A stretch of DNA of 64,000 bases, from the NCBI GenBank assembly GCA_002105175.1, contig MCGE01000003.1, positions 930,001 to 994,000 on the forward strand, in the 5' to 3' direction. Below the pieces are notes generated by a model. It saw nothing but the letters and a program-made list of their open reading frames with translations. It ran no database searches and was not told the DNA's origin. The DNA is from Absidia repens (taxonomy: Eukaryota > Mucoromycota > Mucoromycetes > Mucorales > Cunninghamellaceae). Below, piece after piece: positions 22,610-34,103 of the stretch. The position numbers and the translations under genes are program-made. Within the stretch, counting starts at the first letter, position 1, and each line of letters begins with the position of its first letter.

Positions 22610-25600
22610 ATGATTGAACAAAGCAATTGGATCCCTCTTGTATTTAGTATCGTTGTTCTCTTTTTCAGCGTGGCTACGTTGGTATCCTTTTATGGGAACT
22701 TCAAAACTCAACCTTGGTATGTGTCTGTCGTTTGTGTGGTTGGTTGGTTTTTTCCCTTCTGGATTGTTCTTTTATTACCGCTGGATATGGCTTCGGTATT
22801 ATAGAAAAATAGGCCGAGACTTGAAAAGTGATTGGGGGAAAAAAAAAAAAGGATGTCTTACATGGTGTATTGACTTTTGTCCGTCTTTCTTACTTATTGT
22901 TAGACTCTTTATGAAGACTGTGGTATTGAATGTCGACGACCATTTACATGGGTGTCCCAATCGGTTCTTTATGTTGCTTGGAGAACTATTTATTGGACCT
23001 CTTTTTGTTTGACTTGGTAACACCTCGCCCATCCTACAATAAATGATATGTAGCTCATGATAACCCCTTTTATTTTCAATAGGATGCTTATACCTATGAT
23101 GCAAGCCTATGTGAATACAGGCGAATTCAAAGTGGTAAAACGGTTGGCATCGGCAGCGAAAGTTAACGTTCGATTTTATATGATATATGTGGTCGTTGGT
23201 ATTATTGGATTGGTTTATCTCTTCTTCAAAGGCGGTATCACCACAAGGTAATGCATACACTGTATGAGGGATTATGCTACAATGTCTTACTATATATGTA
23301 TATATATATATATTTGCATTTACGGACGGTGTATGGTATAGGGCAAAACTTCAGGCATTTGTGATGGCTATGGCGAATAGTTGGGGGTTATTTTTGGTAA
23401 TCATGTTTATGGGCTATGGGTTAGTGGCTGTACCTCGAAAACTATGGTATGCTAGTGACATCAATCGACACCTGAATGAACTATATACGAAAGCCCCTCG
23501 TGTCAAAGAAGAATGTATGGACAGTGAATTGGAATTTAATGAATTAGCAATGGTATGCTCGGAGAGGGAGGGAGGGGGGGTGAAGGAAATGCTTATTTGT
23601 TACTTATCTGTATTTCTTCTTCCTTACTTCTATATATGAATGACTCGAAAGACCATCAACACCATCTCTCATCAACCTGTACGCAATGATCCCGACCTGC
23701 GAACCATGGTGGATAATACGGTGAAACGATTTCCATTCGTCAAACATCCAAGTTATGCAGATCGCGAACACACAACTGGTATCCCTCAATTACTCACTAA
23801 AGAATATATTGTCACGTTGAATCGGAATATGATTTTGGCTACGCGAATGAAAGATCGGAAGTCTGCGTAAGTTGTGTAGAGAGAGGGACTGATACAATTG
23901 TCATTTGATACTTATGTGGGTCGTTTTACTCTTTAGATTATGGAATAATCTTCTTTCAGAGGTGTACTATTTACAAGATATTGAAACAAACAAAACAAAT
24001 CCTGATAGGTAAATATCATAAAATGGTGGTAGTCAATCACGACTGACTTTTTATTACCACCTCCATTTTTGTTACATTTATCATCATTATAGACGCTTTC
24101 GTTCAAATTTACGACCTTTTACCGAACCCTCTTTTTGGACAGATACGAGATCAAGAATAGGTATGCAGGAAATAAAAATAGTCCATAGAAAAGCTGACTG
24201 ATGCTCAAATGGGATTTATTATTTAGAGTGGTGGTGGGTGATTATGTTTAGGTCCTCATTGTATCGAGCCTTATCAATTTTCCTTGGGCTGGTCAGCATC
24301 TGCATACTGTGGTCGGAACTCATTTTCAATGTCAGATCGCCCCTGATCTCTATTGTGGGACTGGCTATCAATGCAAGTGGTCTGAATTATGCTGCGGTTG
24401 AGGTAACACCGCCACTTTTTTCTTTTTTCCTCAAAAAAAGAAAGATATGTATACTCACTCTTCACTATTATTGTTCAAGGTTTTATCATTCTTGATTCTG
24501 ACATGGATGTGTGTTTGTGTTTACACTTCCCTCTTTAAAATCCGATTTTTCAACTTGTATTTGCTGATTCCAAATCATCATACAGATTCCAACAGTCTTT
24601 TATGGTTTACAGGATATATGTGTAAAATGATGTAAGTCCACTGTTCTTTTTTTTTTTTTTTTTTCTCAGTGATATATGCTGATATTTTGGGTACTAACGT
24701 TTTAGTTCTATTTTTTAGGGCACCTTTATGCTACAATTATATCAATTTGCTTGGTCCATCTGCAACTGCAACATATCATACAGAAACTGTCTTTAGCAAG
24801 GTAATGGGTGAAATGAAAGTTGACAGAAGCGTGGCTTGAGTATATGACTAGGTCACTAATATTTTGACAAATATAGTTTATGGGTAAAGCCGACCTTGTG
24901 CCATTTTTGGGCTCTACATTTTTGGATTGGTTTCCTGTGGTTATTTTGATTCCTGCCTTATCAGCGATGTTTAATATATCTTCATTACGATGGTTCAGCG
25001 AAAATAATGAAGTGGATCCTGAAAATGGTGGATTACTGGATATCAATGTAGCTGAAGGAAAGGATCTGGTGATGGAAGGTAAAGCAATCATATACATATT
25101 TAATTTTTTAATCGTGTTATATGGCGCTAATTCCTTTATTCTTTATTAGAACGACGGTTATTGGAACAAAATGTCAATAATGACAATAGCGCATCTATTG
25201 GATTATTGGATCGGGCGAGAAGTATTTTTGGTGTAAGTGGAACCAAAAGGAAATGAAGGAAAAAAATGACAGATTATTTACAAATCAACCTAATTTTTTG
25301 TCTTATATATATATAATATAGATACGCTCTTCGAACTCTGGACGAATACAACTTAATACACAGAACACTAGCAGACCCTCGTCAAACAACAACCAACAAA
25401 ACAGCGGAGTATTATCTTCGTCATTGCGACAGGAACGTGATAAGCGATTAGATGCCATTCTTGGAAGACAACCAACGATATTTGCCGAATCATCATCAAC
25501 TTCCAATTACCAACCGCCCAACAAGAATGATCAAATGCCTCTGAATACGAAACTGCAATCATTTGGAGACAATGTGAAAACAAGGTTTGAACAACTATTT

Positions 25601-25924
25601 ACATCATCGACGAGTAACAACGGAAGCTCATACAGGGATACAATGCCAGTGGATTTATCAACAACTACAGCAACGAGAACAACTCCGGCAGCACGACAGA
25701 GCTTTGAAGCATCATCTCCGCCTGCTCCTCCATTACCTAACAAGGATAATACTCGACCTACAGCACCTAGTGGTGGTCGTGTGCTCGGACAGATTAAAAA
25801 CACATCATCGTCATCATCAAGAGAGTCATCGCCAAATCCATTCCAAAATGCAACCGCTACTCGGGGCAGCCAACCCAACACCGTCTCTCCTTTTGCTAGG
25901 TTCGATAACCCACCATCGACTTGA
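22610..25924 (+). CDS. LMBR1-domain multi-pass membrane protein (LMBD2-like)
   Basis: About 13 exons can be threaded to roughly 770 residues. It starts MIEQSNWIPLVFSIVVLFF. Recognisable LMBR1 segments are LPLDMASTLYEDCG (spliced at 22796/22902), RPFTWVSQSVLYVAWR, SFCLTWMLIPMMQAYVNTGE, MGYGLVAVPRKLWY, HTTGIPQLLTKEYIVTLN, LWNNLLSEVYYLQDI, WWVIMFRSSLYRALSIF and APLCYNYINLLG. About nine membrane helices alternate with a cytosolic charged loop. The last exon (from about 25321) encodes a Ser/Asn/Gln/Pro-rich disordered tail ending FARFDNPPST. LMBD2 homologues have been linked to GPCR signalling at the plasma membrane; the fungal role is unknown. Its first AATAAA lies inside an adjacent repeat. Confidence 0.88.
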
Positions 25925-26066
25925 TTTATACCACACTAGTTATCTCCCATATTATTGATATCTTTTACTATAGCTTACATATATTTTTATCACTTACTGT
26001 ATTATCTCATTTATCTTGTGTTATGTATCTTACTTTCTTGTTATACATTATTAAACAATATTTTTA

Positions 26067-26924
26067 TATTACAATAAACGCTCTGGCGCTCCGCTGGAAC
26101 TTTTGGAAATCTTTCGATTTACTGGATGTCACAGTTTTTTATATTAGTATGGGTTTCGGCAGCCCCTTGGGGCCCAACCGTCGTGCTCAGCGCGTCGTCT
26201 ATGGGTTTTTTATGTGTGCTGAAAAAAAAAAAAAATAGGGAAGGGATTAGGGCCTCCGCCATTTCGCACTATGGTGGGCAGCCCCTTGGGTCCCAACCGT
26301 CGTGCTCAGCGCGTCGTCAATGCGTACTTTTTTTTTGTGTGTGGTGAAAAATAGAAGGTCGAAAAATAGGATGACTGAACCTTTCGTACTCCGCCTCTCA
26401 TGGATTTAAATTTTGTCATGCCCTCTTTTTTTCTTCCTCTTTCTTTTCTTTTTTTTTAGAACTTCAACTTCAACTGTGGATTTAGTGATCTTGGATTAGT
26501 GGTTAGAACTTGAATCAGGGGCCTTTTGAAAAGTGCAATGCAAACATCATGGGGAAACCTTTCCATTTTGGATTCGTGATCTTTGACCGTCATCAAATTA
26601 GCAATCATTTTAGAATAGTGTCATTAGCTCAACTTGGCGTTAGTTGTCATAGTTTATATTGCATCTATATCAGAATTAAATATGTCTTGTCTTTTTATTA
26701 TTATTCTCTTTTATGCCTTTCATTGTCTATCTGAATTTGCATGGCATATGTGTGTGGAAAAACAGAACCGGTGTGTGTGTGGGGGGGGTGTGTAAAATGC
26801 TAATTACAGTCTATCTGGAAATGTGTTGCCAAAAAAACCAACAACATTGTAACAGCGACATGGATACGGTGATGTGAATGGAGGAAATGGACGGATAGTA
26901 CAAGGTCAGAGATGTTCCAAGTGG
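26067..26924 (+). repeat. R1 repeat, tandem unit 1 (sense)
   Basis: Begins ACAATAAACGCTCTGGCGCT. It contains two copies of GGGCAGCCCCTTGGG with CCGTCGTGCTCAGCGCGTCG (about 26157-26200 and 26277-26320), the core at 26487-26575 and a G/T microsatellite at 26772-26795. It ends after GATACGGTGATGTGA (26866-26880). Confidence 0.7.
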
Positions 26925-27667
26925 AGCTTTGGAAATCTTTCGATTTATTGGGTGTCAAAGTTTTTTTTTATTAAAGTGTGGGTTTTGATGGGAAGGGATT
27001 AAAGCCTCCGCCATTTCGCACTATGGTGGGCAGCCCCTTTGGGCCCAACCGCCGTGCTCTGCGCGTCGTCAAAGGGTTTTTATGTGTGCTGAAATAATAG
27101 CTTACTTGAAATGCGTCGGAGAGATTAGAGTTTGATTATTTAGTGGTTGCAACTGCCTTTCCACTGGAAGATAAAACGAATTATGCTATATGGTAATTAT
27201 GGCGATTGCCCGTTTATTTAATTTTATTTGCAGTTCCCTGATTTTTTGACATAAAAAAAAAAGCTGGATGATTCAGGCTCCGCATTTTGCTTTCAATTTT
27301 TTTTTTTTGGTCCCCTTTTTTTTCCCTCTCTTTTTCTTTCTTTTTTATTTTTTTCCTTCATGATAGTCTGAATGATATGATGGCAAGGCTCATTGGGGAA
27401 TTGGTGATCTAGGATTAGTGTTAGAACTTGAATTAGGGGCGTTTTAAAAAACGCAAAACAAACATCATGGGGAAACGCTTTCATTTTGGATGTAGGATTT
27501 GGGAACGACAGCAGATTAGCACTCATTAGTTTAGTAATAGTTTGTCATTGTTTATATCTACGACTGAATAAATATGTTCTTTTTATTATATTTATTATCT
27601 CTGTTGTACATTTACATTATGAGCTTCATTGAATGTGTATTACATATGCATAGAAAAAAAAAAGTGC

Positions 27668-27703
<36 letters not shown>

Positions 27704-27784
27704 GATGTGTTTGTGTGAAAAAAACAGCTATTACAGTGTATTTTATTGTGGTGGGGGATATTGAAGAACAAAGTTGAGAATGAT
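26925..27784 (+). repeat. R1 repeat, tandem unit 2 (sense)
   Basis: Restarts with CCAAGTGGAGCTTTGGAAAT, has one GGGCAGCCCCTTTGGGCCC module (27029-27075) and the core 27405-27495 with a perfect hairpin GCGTTTTAAAAAACGC (27439-27454). A (TA)n run at 27670-27699 takes the place of the GT microsatellite. Spacing from unit 1 is about 850 bp. Confidence 0.7.
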
Positions 27785-28070
27785 ATTAATTATGTAGCCA
27801 CTGGGTGGCAGGGGGGTTTCTGAAGTGTGGATTTTGATGGAAGATTCTGTGTTTGGGTGGGCAGCGATTGAGAAAAAAAAGGATGGACGGCTCCTATGGT
27901 GGGCAGCGCCTTGGGGCCCAACGGTGGTTTGCTCAGGGGTCTGTCTGAAAAAGAGAGTCGGAGGGACAAAGAAGCGGAAGTTAAAGTTAGTTAGCTGAGT
28001 TTCCTTACGGTCCTTATTTTTTTTTAATATAATATATAATAACCATATCAGTGCTACTTTAAGGCCTTTC
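27785..28070 (+). repeat. R1 repeat, truncated tandem unit 3 (sense)
   Basis: A third, degraded left part: TGGTGGGCAGCGCCTTGGGG at about 27896-27915. The core is missing. Confidence 0.55.
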
Positions 28071-28549
28071 AAATTTTATGTTGCTCAGTTAGGATTTGGC
28101 GACTATGTGGGCGCTGTGCACGGGAAAGTAATCTTGTAGAAATTTACGCAGATAGGGACTGAATTGCAGTAAACATCTCTTGAATAAATAAACCAATAAA
28201 TACTGAGGCACAGGAAAGGGATATAATATTTTATAAGGAAATATACAATGCGACATAGTCTAGGTTGATGAATATGCCACGCTTCTCTTCAAGTGACGCA
28301 GTACCGGAAATAAATCACTGGGACTCTAGAAAGGAGTGGGTTCTCACAGTGGGTGTTATGAAGCTGGCGGAAATATTTTAATGAACGCCTTTCTTTTACG
28401 ACCCAGCCGAGATCCATTAAAGTAATATGTTGAGTAGGAATAAGGTCAATATTTGATATCAAGGGATTGGAACTCACAAACAGTCATTATAGTTTTATGG
28501 GAAGAGTAGTTATAAATTGTGAACTAGAATGTAGGTGTTTGGTAGGACA

Positions 28550-29110
28550 CAAATAAAACGGATACCATAGCGACATTGCCCACTATCCGATAGGTCAGAA
28601 GATGTTTAAGAAATCAAAATATATTTTAAATAAGCCAATTAGTAAATACTAAAACTGAAGATAAATTGTTCATTGTAGCAATGAATCTAACAGGAGAATC
28701 TAATAAAGGACGCATGAATAAGAACAACATGAGATTGTAAAGAAGTTAGCGTGAATCCAAACATGAAATTGTCAAGTGAACGTAAATATAATGGCCAATA
28801 CAAAGCTTGAGAAAGACAGAAGAGACATTTTTCATTACAGTGAGTAAAAAGAGACATATTTTATTTAGTTAAAGATACCAACTATGAATAAACTACAACA
28901 AATATAAAGCTGATACAGGTTCGAAAAAATTCACTAATGGAGGCCCAACACCTTGCATCAAAAATGAAAGGGTTTCATCATGATGTTTGTATTGCATTTT
29001 TTAAAACGCCTCTAATAACAGATCCAACACTAATCTAATCGCAATCCAAAATCTAAAATCTAAAATCTAAAATCTAAAATGAAACGGTTTCCTTATGAAG
29101 TTCGCATATC
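28550..29110 (-). repeat. R1 dispersed repeat, antisense copy
   Basis: Core 28955-29035 with hairpin GCATTTTTTAAAACGC (28994-29009). The motif CCAAAATCTAAAAT is locally expanded into a heptamer array (AAAATCT)n at 29047-29081. Confidence 0.6.
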
Positions 29111-29663
29111 TTTTTCAAAAACGGCCCAGATTCAAGTTATAACGTTCATCAAAGATCACCATCGTTTCAATGAGGTTATCAATTGAAACCAGTATCTAGC
29201 ACTGCCGTCAATAGAAAACGAAAGGACACACAATTAGTACGCTCCACTTTGAACATAGTCGTCGTTTTCTATTCGTATCGCATTGTGTCTTACATTCGAA
29301 AAGGTGTAGGATCTTGTTCAATCAAATAACGCCGGGGGAGGGAGCCAAGTAGCAAAAAGTCAGATACATACAGTAAGGCCATCATCAAAAATGACAACAC
29401 GCCAGGCGATGAATATAAAAAAAAAAGAGAGAATGGAAACACCCCCCCCAGAAAAAAGGGTCAGTATGCACGCGGTGTTCAAATATTTGTGGGTTTCAGG
29501 GAATGACTATGGATACAGTACTTACTATTTTTTGACGGGATTGCAATTGAGCGAAATGTCAATGGCTAAAAAATCAATATGTCAGAAAGGGGAAAGTAAT
29601 CTTTTTGGTTTCCTTTTAATGGGTCGGCGTTTAAATATTGGGACAGGTGGAGAAAATTTTCAC

Positions 29664-29695
<32 letters not shown>

Positions 29696-29718
29696 CTTTT
29701 ATTGTTCTCTCTTGATTA

Positions 29719-31327
29719 ATGGCAGAATCTGATCCGTCAAACCGTCGGTTCTATGGTGGGTTCTTTGCCTTGATGGGCGTTGTATTGATATGGGTGGCGT
29801 CATCTTTTGCAATGAATGTAAGTTTTGAATTATAAAGCGACAAATCTGTTTGTTCAACCTATTTTTGTTATATGGATCCTTATTAGGGTATCTTTGGCGT
29901 ACTTGAATACAACAAACCATTCCTTGTGACATATCTTAATACTGCGACATTCTCATTTTATTTGGTGCCATTTTTATGTACAAAATCAAGGCAGTGTATG
30001 GTCAAAAATACGAAGTAAGTTATTAAGAAGATATTGGATAATATGGTAGTATTTGAACACTCGAACTCACAATATTTTGGTATACTGAATTTTGAACACT
30101 GCGGGTTATTTAGGCAACTACAAGAATCGCAGGTAAAGGGCGAAGCAATAGTATATTGTGATAGGATAGAGGAGTAGGATAATATTCTCATGATTTATTT
30201 CTGCAGCTCACAGAGTTGGAGTCAAGATCAACCGCAGTGAACATGAAACTTAGTACAACAGAAACCATCAAGTTAAGCTTAGCCTTTTGTATTCTTTGGT
30301 TCTTTGCCAATTACACCACCAATGCAAGCTTGGCATATACCAGTGTCGGTAGTAGTACCATTTTGGCTTCCATGTCAGGTAACGCTCAACAATTATTCAG
30401 ATTAAAATCATTTCTAATAAATGATTGACGATGGTTGGAATTTGTAGGATTATTCACTTTAGGCATTGGGGCAATATTTAACGTCGAAAAAATAACGATG
30501 GTGAAATTAATATCTGTCTGTATAAGGTAAGATGCAAAAAAAGTTGGATAAGGTGATGACGGCTGAAAAGCAGATTAACACATATTCCATCTATGGTTAT
30601 AGTTTTGTAGGTGTGGTTCTCGTGTCGTATTCTGATCAACGTGGGTATCCGCACGAACAAGAGCCTAATGTTGGGGCAACATCAGCCATGTCGTCGGCAT
30701 TAGCGGGCGATATTTTGGCATTATTGGGTGCTGTATTTTATGGGTGTTACACTACCATGCTGAAAGTACGCATTGGGGACGAAGATCGAATTGATATGCC
30801 TCTCTTTTTTGGTTTTGTGGGTGCCTTCAATATACTTCTATTATGGCCTGTTTTCCCTCTTTTGGATTTACTCGGTATTGAAACCTTCCAACTTCCTCAG
30901 ACGCCAATTTTATGGATTATGGTTTTACTCAATGCTTTTATTGGCACCTTTTTATCGGATTATCTTTGGCTTTTGGCGATGCTAATGACATCTCCGTTAG
31001 TGGTCACTTTGGGCATCTCCTTAACAGTAAGTGAATGCCTATGATGGACTTTGATGGCCGTTGTATTCTCATTCAAGTCTTACTAAAGTCTTATATTTGC
31101 ATTTGTGATAGATCCCTTTGGCATTGGTTGGTGATATTGTTTTCAAAAACTTTGTGCCTCATCTTCAATATGCAATAGGTGCTTTATTGGTGGTCATTGG
31201 ATTTGTCTCGGTGAACATGTCTGCTCTGAAAGAACGAAAAGACGACATAGTCAGCGAGGATGATCAACAACAACAACAACTGATACCCGATCAATCCATA
31301 TCCACCAATTATCGATCCATTCAATAG
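29719..31327 (+). CDS. DMT-superfamily membrane transporter, SLC35F5/Thi74-like
   Basis: Seven exons (29719-29817, 29887-30014, 30114-30132, 30207-30378, 30448-30526, 30603-31026, 31112-31327) join in frame to 378 residues. Exon 3 is only 19 nt. Ten membrane helices are expected; clear ones are FFALMGVVLIWVASSFAM, TYLNTATFSFYLVPFLC, LAFCILWFFANYTTNASL, GLFTLGIGAIF, GVVLVSYS, ILALLGAVFYGCYTTMLK, FNILLLWPVFPLLDLLG, LLNAFIGTFLSDYLWLL and YAIGALLVVIGFVSVNM. The ASLAYTSVGSSTILASMSG stretch is typical of this branch (yeast Thi74/YML018C, human SLC35F5). They sit in vacuolar or endomembranes; substrate is unproven. The polar tail has poly-Gln. Confidence 0.9.
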
Positions 31328-31825
31328 CTTAGTATAGCTTCCTTAGATAGATTACTTCATAGTATCCTTCCCATCCCATTCATTTTGTATATAGATCCCT
31401 GATCTTCTCTTTCAGTTTTGTCAATGTTTATAATAAAATAAAATATTCCTCGGAAATTTGTATCCTGTTTTTGTTTTATTCTATGTCTTTCTAGCAATAA
31501 TAAATGATTTTCATCCCATATCGATTCACATCACCTACTTATATACAATTATGGTAAAAACCATGATCATGTTTTACATTTGTTTATTCCTATCATACTG
31601 AGTCGATCTTTTGATGTTTTAAAAAATGTTTTATTAAATAAAAAAATGTATATTCTAAACTAATTTTGTTTTTTTTTATATATCTAATATCTAAACAAAC
31701 AATCCTTTGTCAAGAAGGGACGCTAAACTAACACAAGCTACCGTATACACCATACCTAGCATTGACCAATTCATTAACGTTCCTAAAGAGCAACGTTTCA
31801 TACACTATTTAAAATAAAAATCGGA
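31328..31825. other. intergenic, 3' flank of SLC35F gene and Skt5-like promoter
   Basis: AATAAAATAAA signals at about 31432-31445. The remainder is AT-rich with no further feature seen. Confidence 0.5.
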
Positions 31826-33892
31826 ATGAATCAGCAACCTCTGTATCAGCATTTGTTATCATCCGATTATTCTCATTCTACTTTGCTTACAGCATCATCA
31901 CCCTTACTTACTGGATGTATAGGAGTGTCAAAGCAAGAGGAGGGGTTGGTCAAATCGAAGGCACCAGTAAAAAGCACGCAAGTCAACATTAATTATCCAA
32001 AACCAGAAATGACGAAAGAAGAACACAAGCAAAGTTCCCAAGACGAAAGCGACTGGAGTCAATGGTTTGACGACGAATTTTCAACTATCTATCGACAATA
32101 CCAGCAGCAACAACATCAGGAAGAAGTATCTATCATAAAACCAGTGAGCGCATCACAATTGTCCACACTTCATGGTTCCCCGCCTCTTCATCATGACAAC
32201 GACACCATTCAAAAACATCCCAACACGTCTATTCCTCCCTCTCTTACCTCCAATATGAGTTCTGTATCTGATCAACTCAATGTAGCAGCCAAGCACATCA
32301 GTCATCCACCTCGTCAAGTTGAAGTACGAACAATACAACCATTCCCTTGGCCAGAATCAGTCAATCAAATTCATGGGTGGTGTAAAATGGCCAAAAAGTC
32401 AAAAGATTCCAAAAGTCAAGTGGAGCTATGTCGTCGTCTTCTTGCCACTCTAGCCGTCAATGATGCCAATTTGAGCCAAGAGCAAATCAAACCCAAGTTT
32501 CGCCGCCATCCATCTTTACACAGTAGAAAAGATGCACCAGCACCACCACATTCGTTAGAGTCTTCATTGTTGTCATTGCCATCATTGTCCAACACCAACA
32601 CCAGCAACAGCACCAGCACCAGCACCAGGACCAGTATGTCATCGTTGTCATCATCATCTTCATTATCAGCATTTTCCACGTTGGTTGCAACATCAACACC
32701 AATAGCTTTTGCAGAACAAAACCGCATCCGCCATGTCATGATGAGAGAATGTCTTCGTATTCTCAAACGTCAGAGTATCGGCCAAGGTCTTGGGAAAGGT
32801 GGAGACAGCGAAGCCCAGTTCATTCTTGCCAACTGCTACGGGGTGGGGCATTTGGGATTGACGGAGGACCATAAAAAAGCTTTCCAATGGTACATGCAAG
32901 CGTCTAAACAAGCGCATCCGGAAGCCACCTATCGCACCGCGGTCTGCTATGAGCTTGGTATCGGTACACGCAAAGATGGCCAACGTGCCATGATATTCTA
33001 TCGCAAATCCGCCCATCTTGCCCATGCTGGAAGTATGTATAAATTGGGAATAATCCTACTACGTGGGTACTACCATACAACACCTTTGCCTAGGGAAGCC
33101 ATCAGTTGGTTGCAACGCGCCGTGAGTCACATCATTGCCAATTCCGATACCATCACCACGCCCAGTCAAAGGAAGTCGACTACCACCACCAGCACCACCC
33201 CATCGTCCTTGTGTAGCAGCCCTTCGTCAACATCATTGTCGTCGGAGTATTTGACCAATTTGAGACATCGTAGATCAATAACCGTCGGTACCAGCAGCCA
33301 GGCCCTTCATCACCAAGCACCTCATGCACTGCATGCACTAGCCATGATCCAAATGAACGGAGAAGTAGGTGACACCACCAGTCTAATTGCCGATCCAGGG
33401 TATGCTATCGAATTGCTCCACCATGCCGCCAAAAGAGACCATATTCCTAGCCAACTCCAACTTGGTCAGTGCTTTGAGCATGGTAAATGGGTCCCCATCG
33501 ATGAAGCCTTGTCCATTTATTGGTTCACACGTGCCGCCCAACTAGGTAGTCCTGAAGCTTGCATGGCCATTTCTGGTTGGTACTTGACAGGCACCACCGA
33601 CAACCGTATCCTTCCGCCGTCCGATCGTCAAGCCTATTTGTGGGCACGGCGTGCTATCACCCTGTCCACCGCGGCCACACATCTTGCTGACCAATGTACT
33701 ATGGCCAAAGCCCATTTTGCTGTCGCCGTGTTCATTGAGCGTGGAATGAATCTTGAAGATGGTCTGCTTGATAAGAAGTCCTCCACTAAAAAGGCAAGGT
33801 CCTGGATGCTGAAAGCCGCTGCCCTAGGTCACGTTGGTGCTTCACGATGGTTGAAGGCCAAAAAGAAGAATGATGGCCAAAAATATATTTAG
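31826..33892 (+). CDS. Sel1-repeat protein, Skt5/Chs4-like chitin synthase activator
   Basis: Intronless, 688 residues. The N-terminal third is disordered (Gln/Ser/Thr-rich). From about residue 330 Sel1 repeats run to the end: EAQFILANCYGVGHLG, KKAFQWYMQASKQAHPEAT, GTRKDGQRAMIFYRKSAHL, AHAGSMYKLGIILLRGYY, PREAISWLQRAV, then PHALHALAMIQMNGEVG, IPSQLQLGQCFEHGKW, EACMAISGWYLTG and QAYLWARRAI. The SGWYLTG and PREAxxWLxRA signatures are those of Skt5/Chs4, which in yeast recruits and activates chitin synthase III at the bud neck. No C-terminal CaaX box is present (it ends GQKYI), unlike yeast Skt5. A Ser/Thr-rich loop of about 60 residues interrupts the repeats near residue 440. Confidence 0.85.
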   Translation: MNQQPLYQHLLSSDYSHSTLLTASSPLLTGCIGVSKQEEGLVKSKAPVKSTQVNINYPKPEMTKEEHKQSSQDESDWSQWFDDEFSTIYRQYQQQQHQEEVSIIKPVSASQLSTLHGSPPLHHDNDTIQKHPNTSIPPSLTSNMSSVSDQLNVAAKHISHPPRQVEVRTIQPFPWPESVNQIHGWCKMAKKSKDSKSQVELCRRLLATLAVNDANLSQEQIKPKFRRHPSLHSRKDAPAPPHSLESSLLSLPSLSNTNTSNSTSTSTRTSMSSLSSSSSLSAFSTLVATSTPIAFAEQNRIRHVMMRECLRILKRQSIGQGLGKGGDSEAQFILANCYGVGHLGLTEDHKKAFQWYMQASKQAHPEATYRTAVCYELGIGTRKDGQRAMIFYRKSAHLAHAGSMYKLGIILLRGYYHTTPLPREAISWLQRAVSHIIANSDTITTPSQRKSTTTTSTTPSSLCSSPSSTSLSSEYLTNLRHRRSITVGTSSQALHHQAPHALHALAMIQMNGEVGDTTSLIADPGYAIELLHHAAKRDHIPSQLQLGQCFEHGKWVPIDEALSIYWFTRAAQLGSPEACMAISGWYLTGTTDNRILPPSDRQAYLWARRAITLSTAATHLADQCTMAKAHFAVAVFIERGMNLEDGLLDKKSSTKKARSWMLKAAALGHVGASRWLKAKKKNDGQKYI

Positions 33893-34103
33893 TTCATTCA
33901 GGAGTATAATGGGTATCAGGAAGAAGGAAATCCCGACTGTATTATTATGTAGTAAAAAAAATAAACTTTTTTTTTGTCCCATAAAATTTGTATATTTTTA
34001 ATCACCGACATTTGGTGCTTGGTGGGATAGACCAGAGAATATTTCCCACTTTTCTTTTTGCTTCTTTTCTACTTTTGCCTTTCTGATAGAAACAGTTTAC
34101 ACC

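Larger units (their letters stand above)
25925..29718. other. 3.8-kb repeat island and SLC35F promoter
   Basis: Contains three R1 units in tandem (26067-28070), an antisense R1 copy (28550-29110), a heptamer array, and in the last 250 bp the promoter motif GCGGTGTTCAAAT (29472-29484) followed by a T-rich tract (29665-29699). 28071-28549 holds nothing I recognise. No gene. Confidence 0.6.

Noticed and set aside
29391..29732. 113-codon ORF before the SLC35F gene
   Set aside because: It runs through a poly-T tract (poly-Phe), overlaps the SLC35F start in another frame, and is best explained as leader/promoter.
32416..32766. Val/Leu/Asp-rich minus-strand ORF inside the Skt5-like gene
   Set aside because: Antisense shadow of the Ser/Thr/Asn-rich segment.
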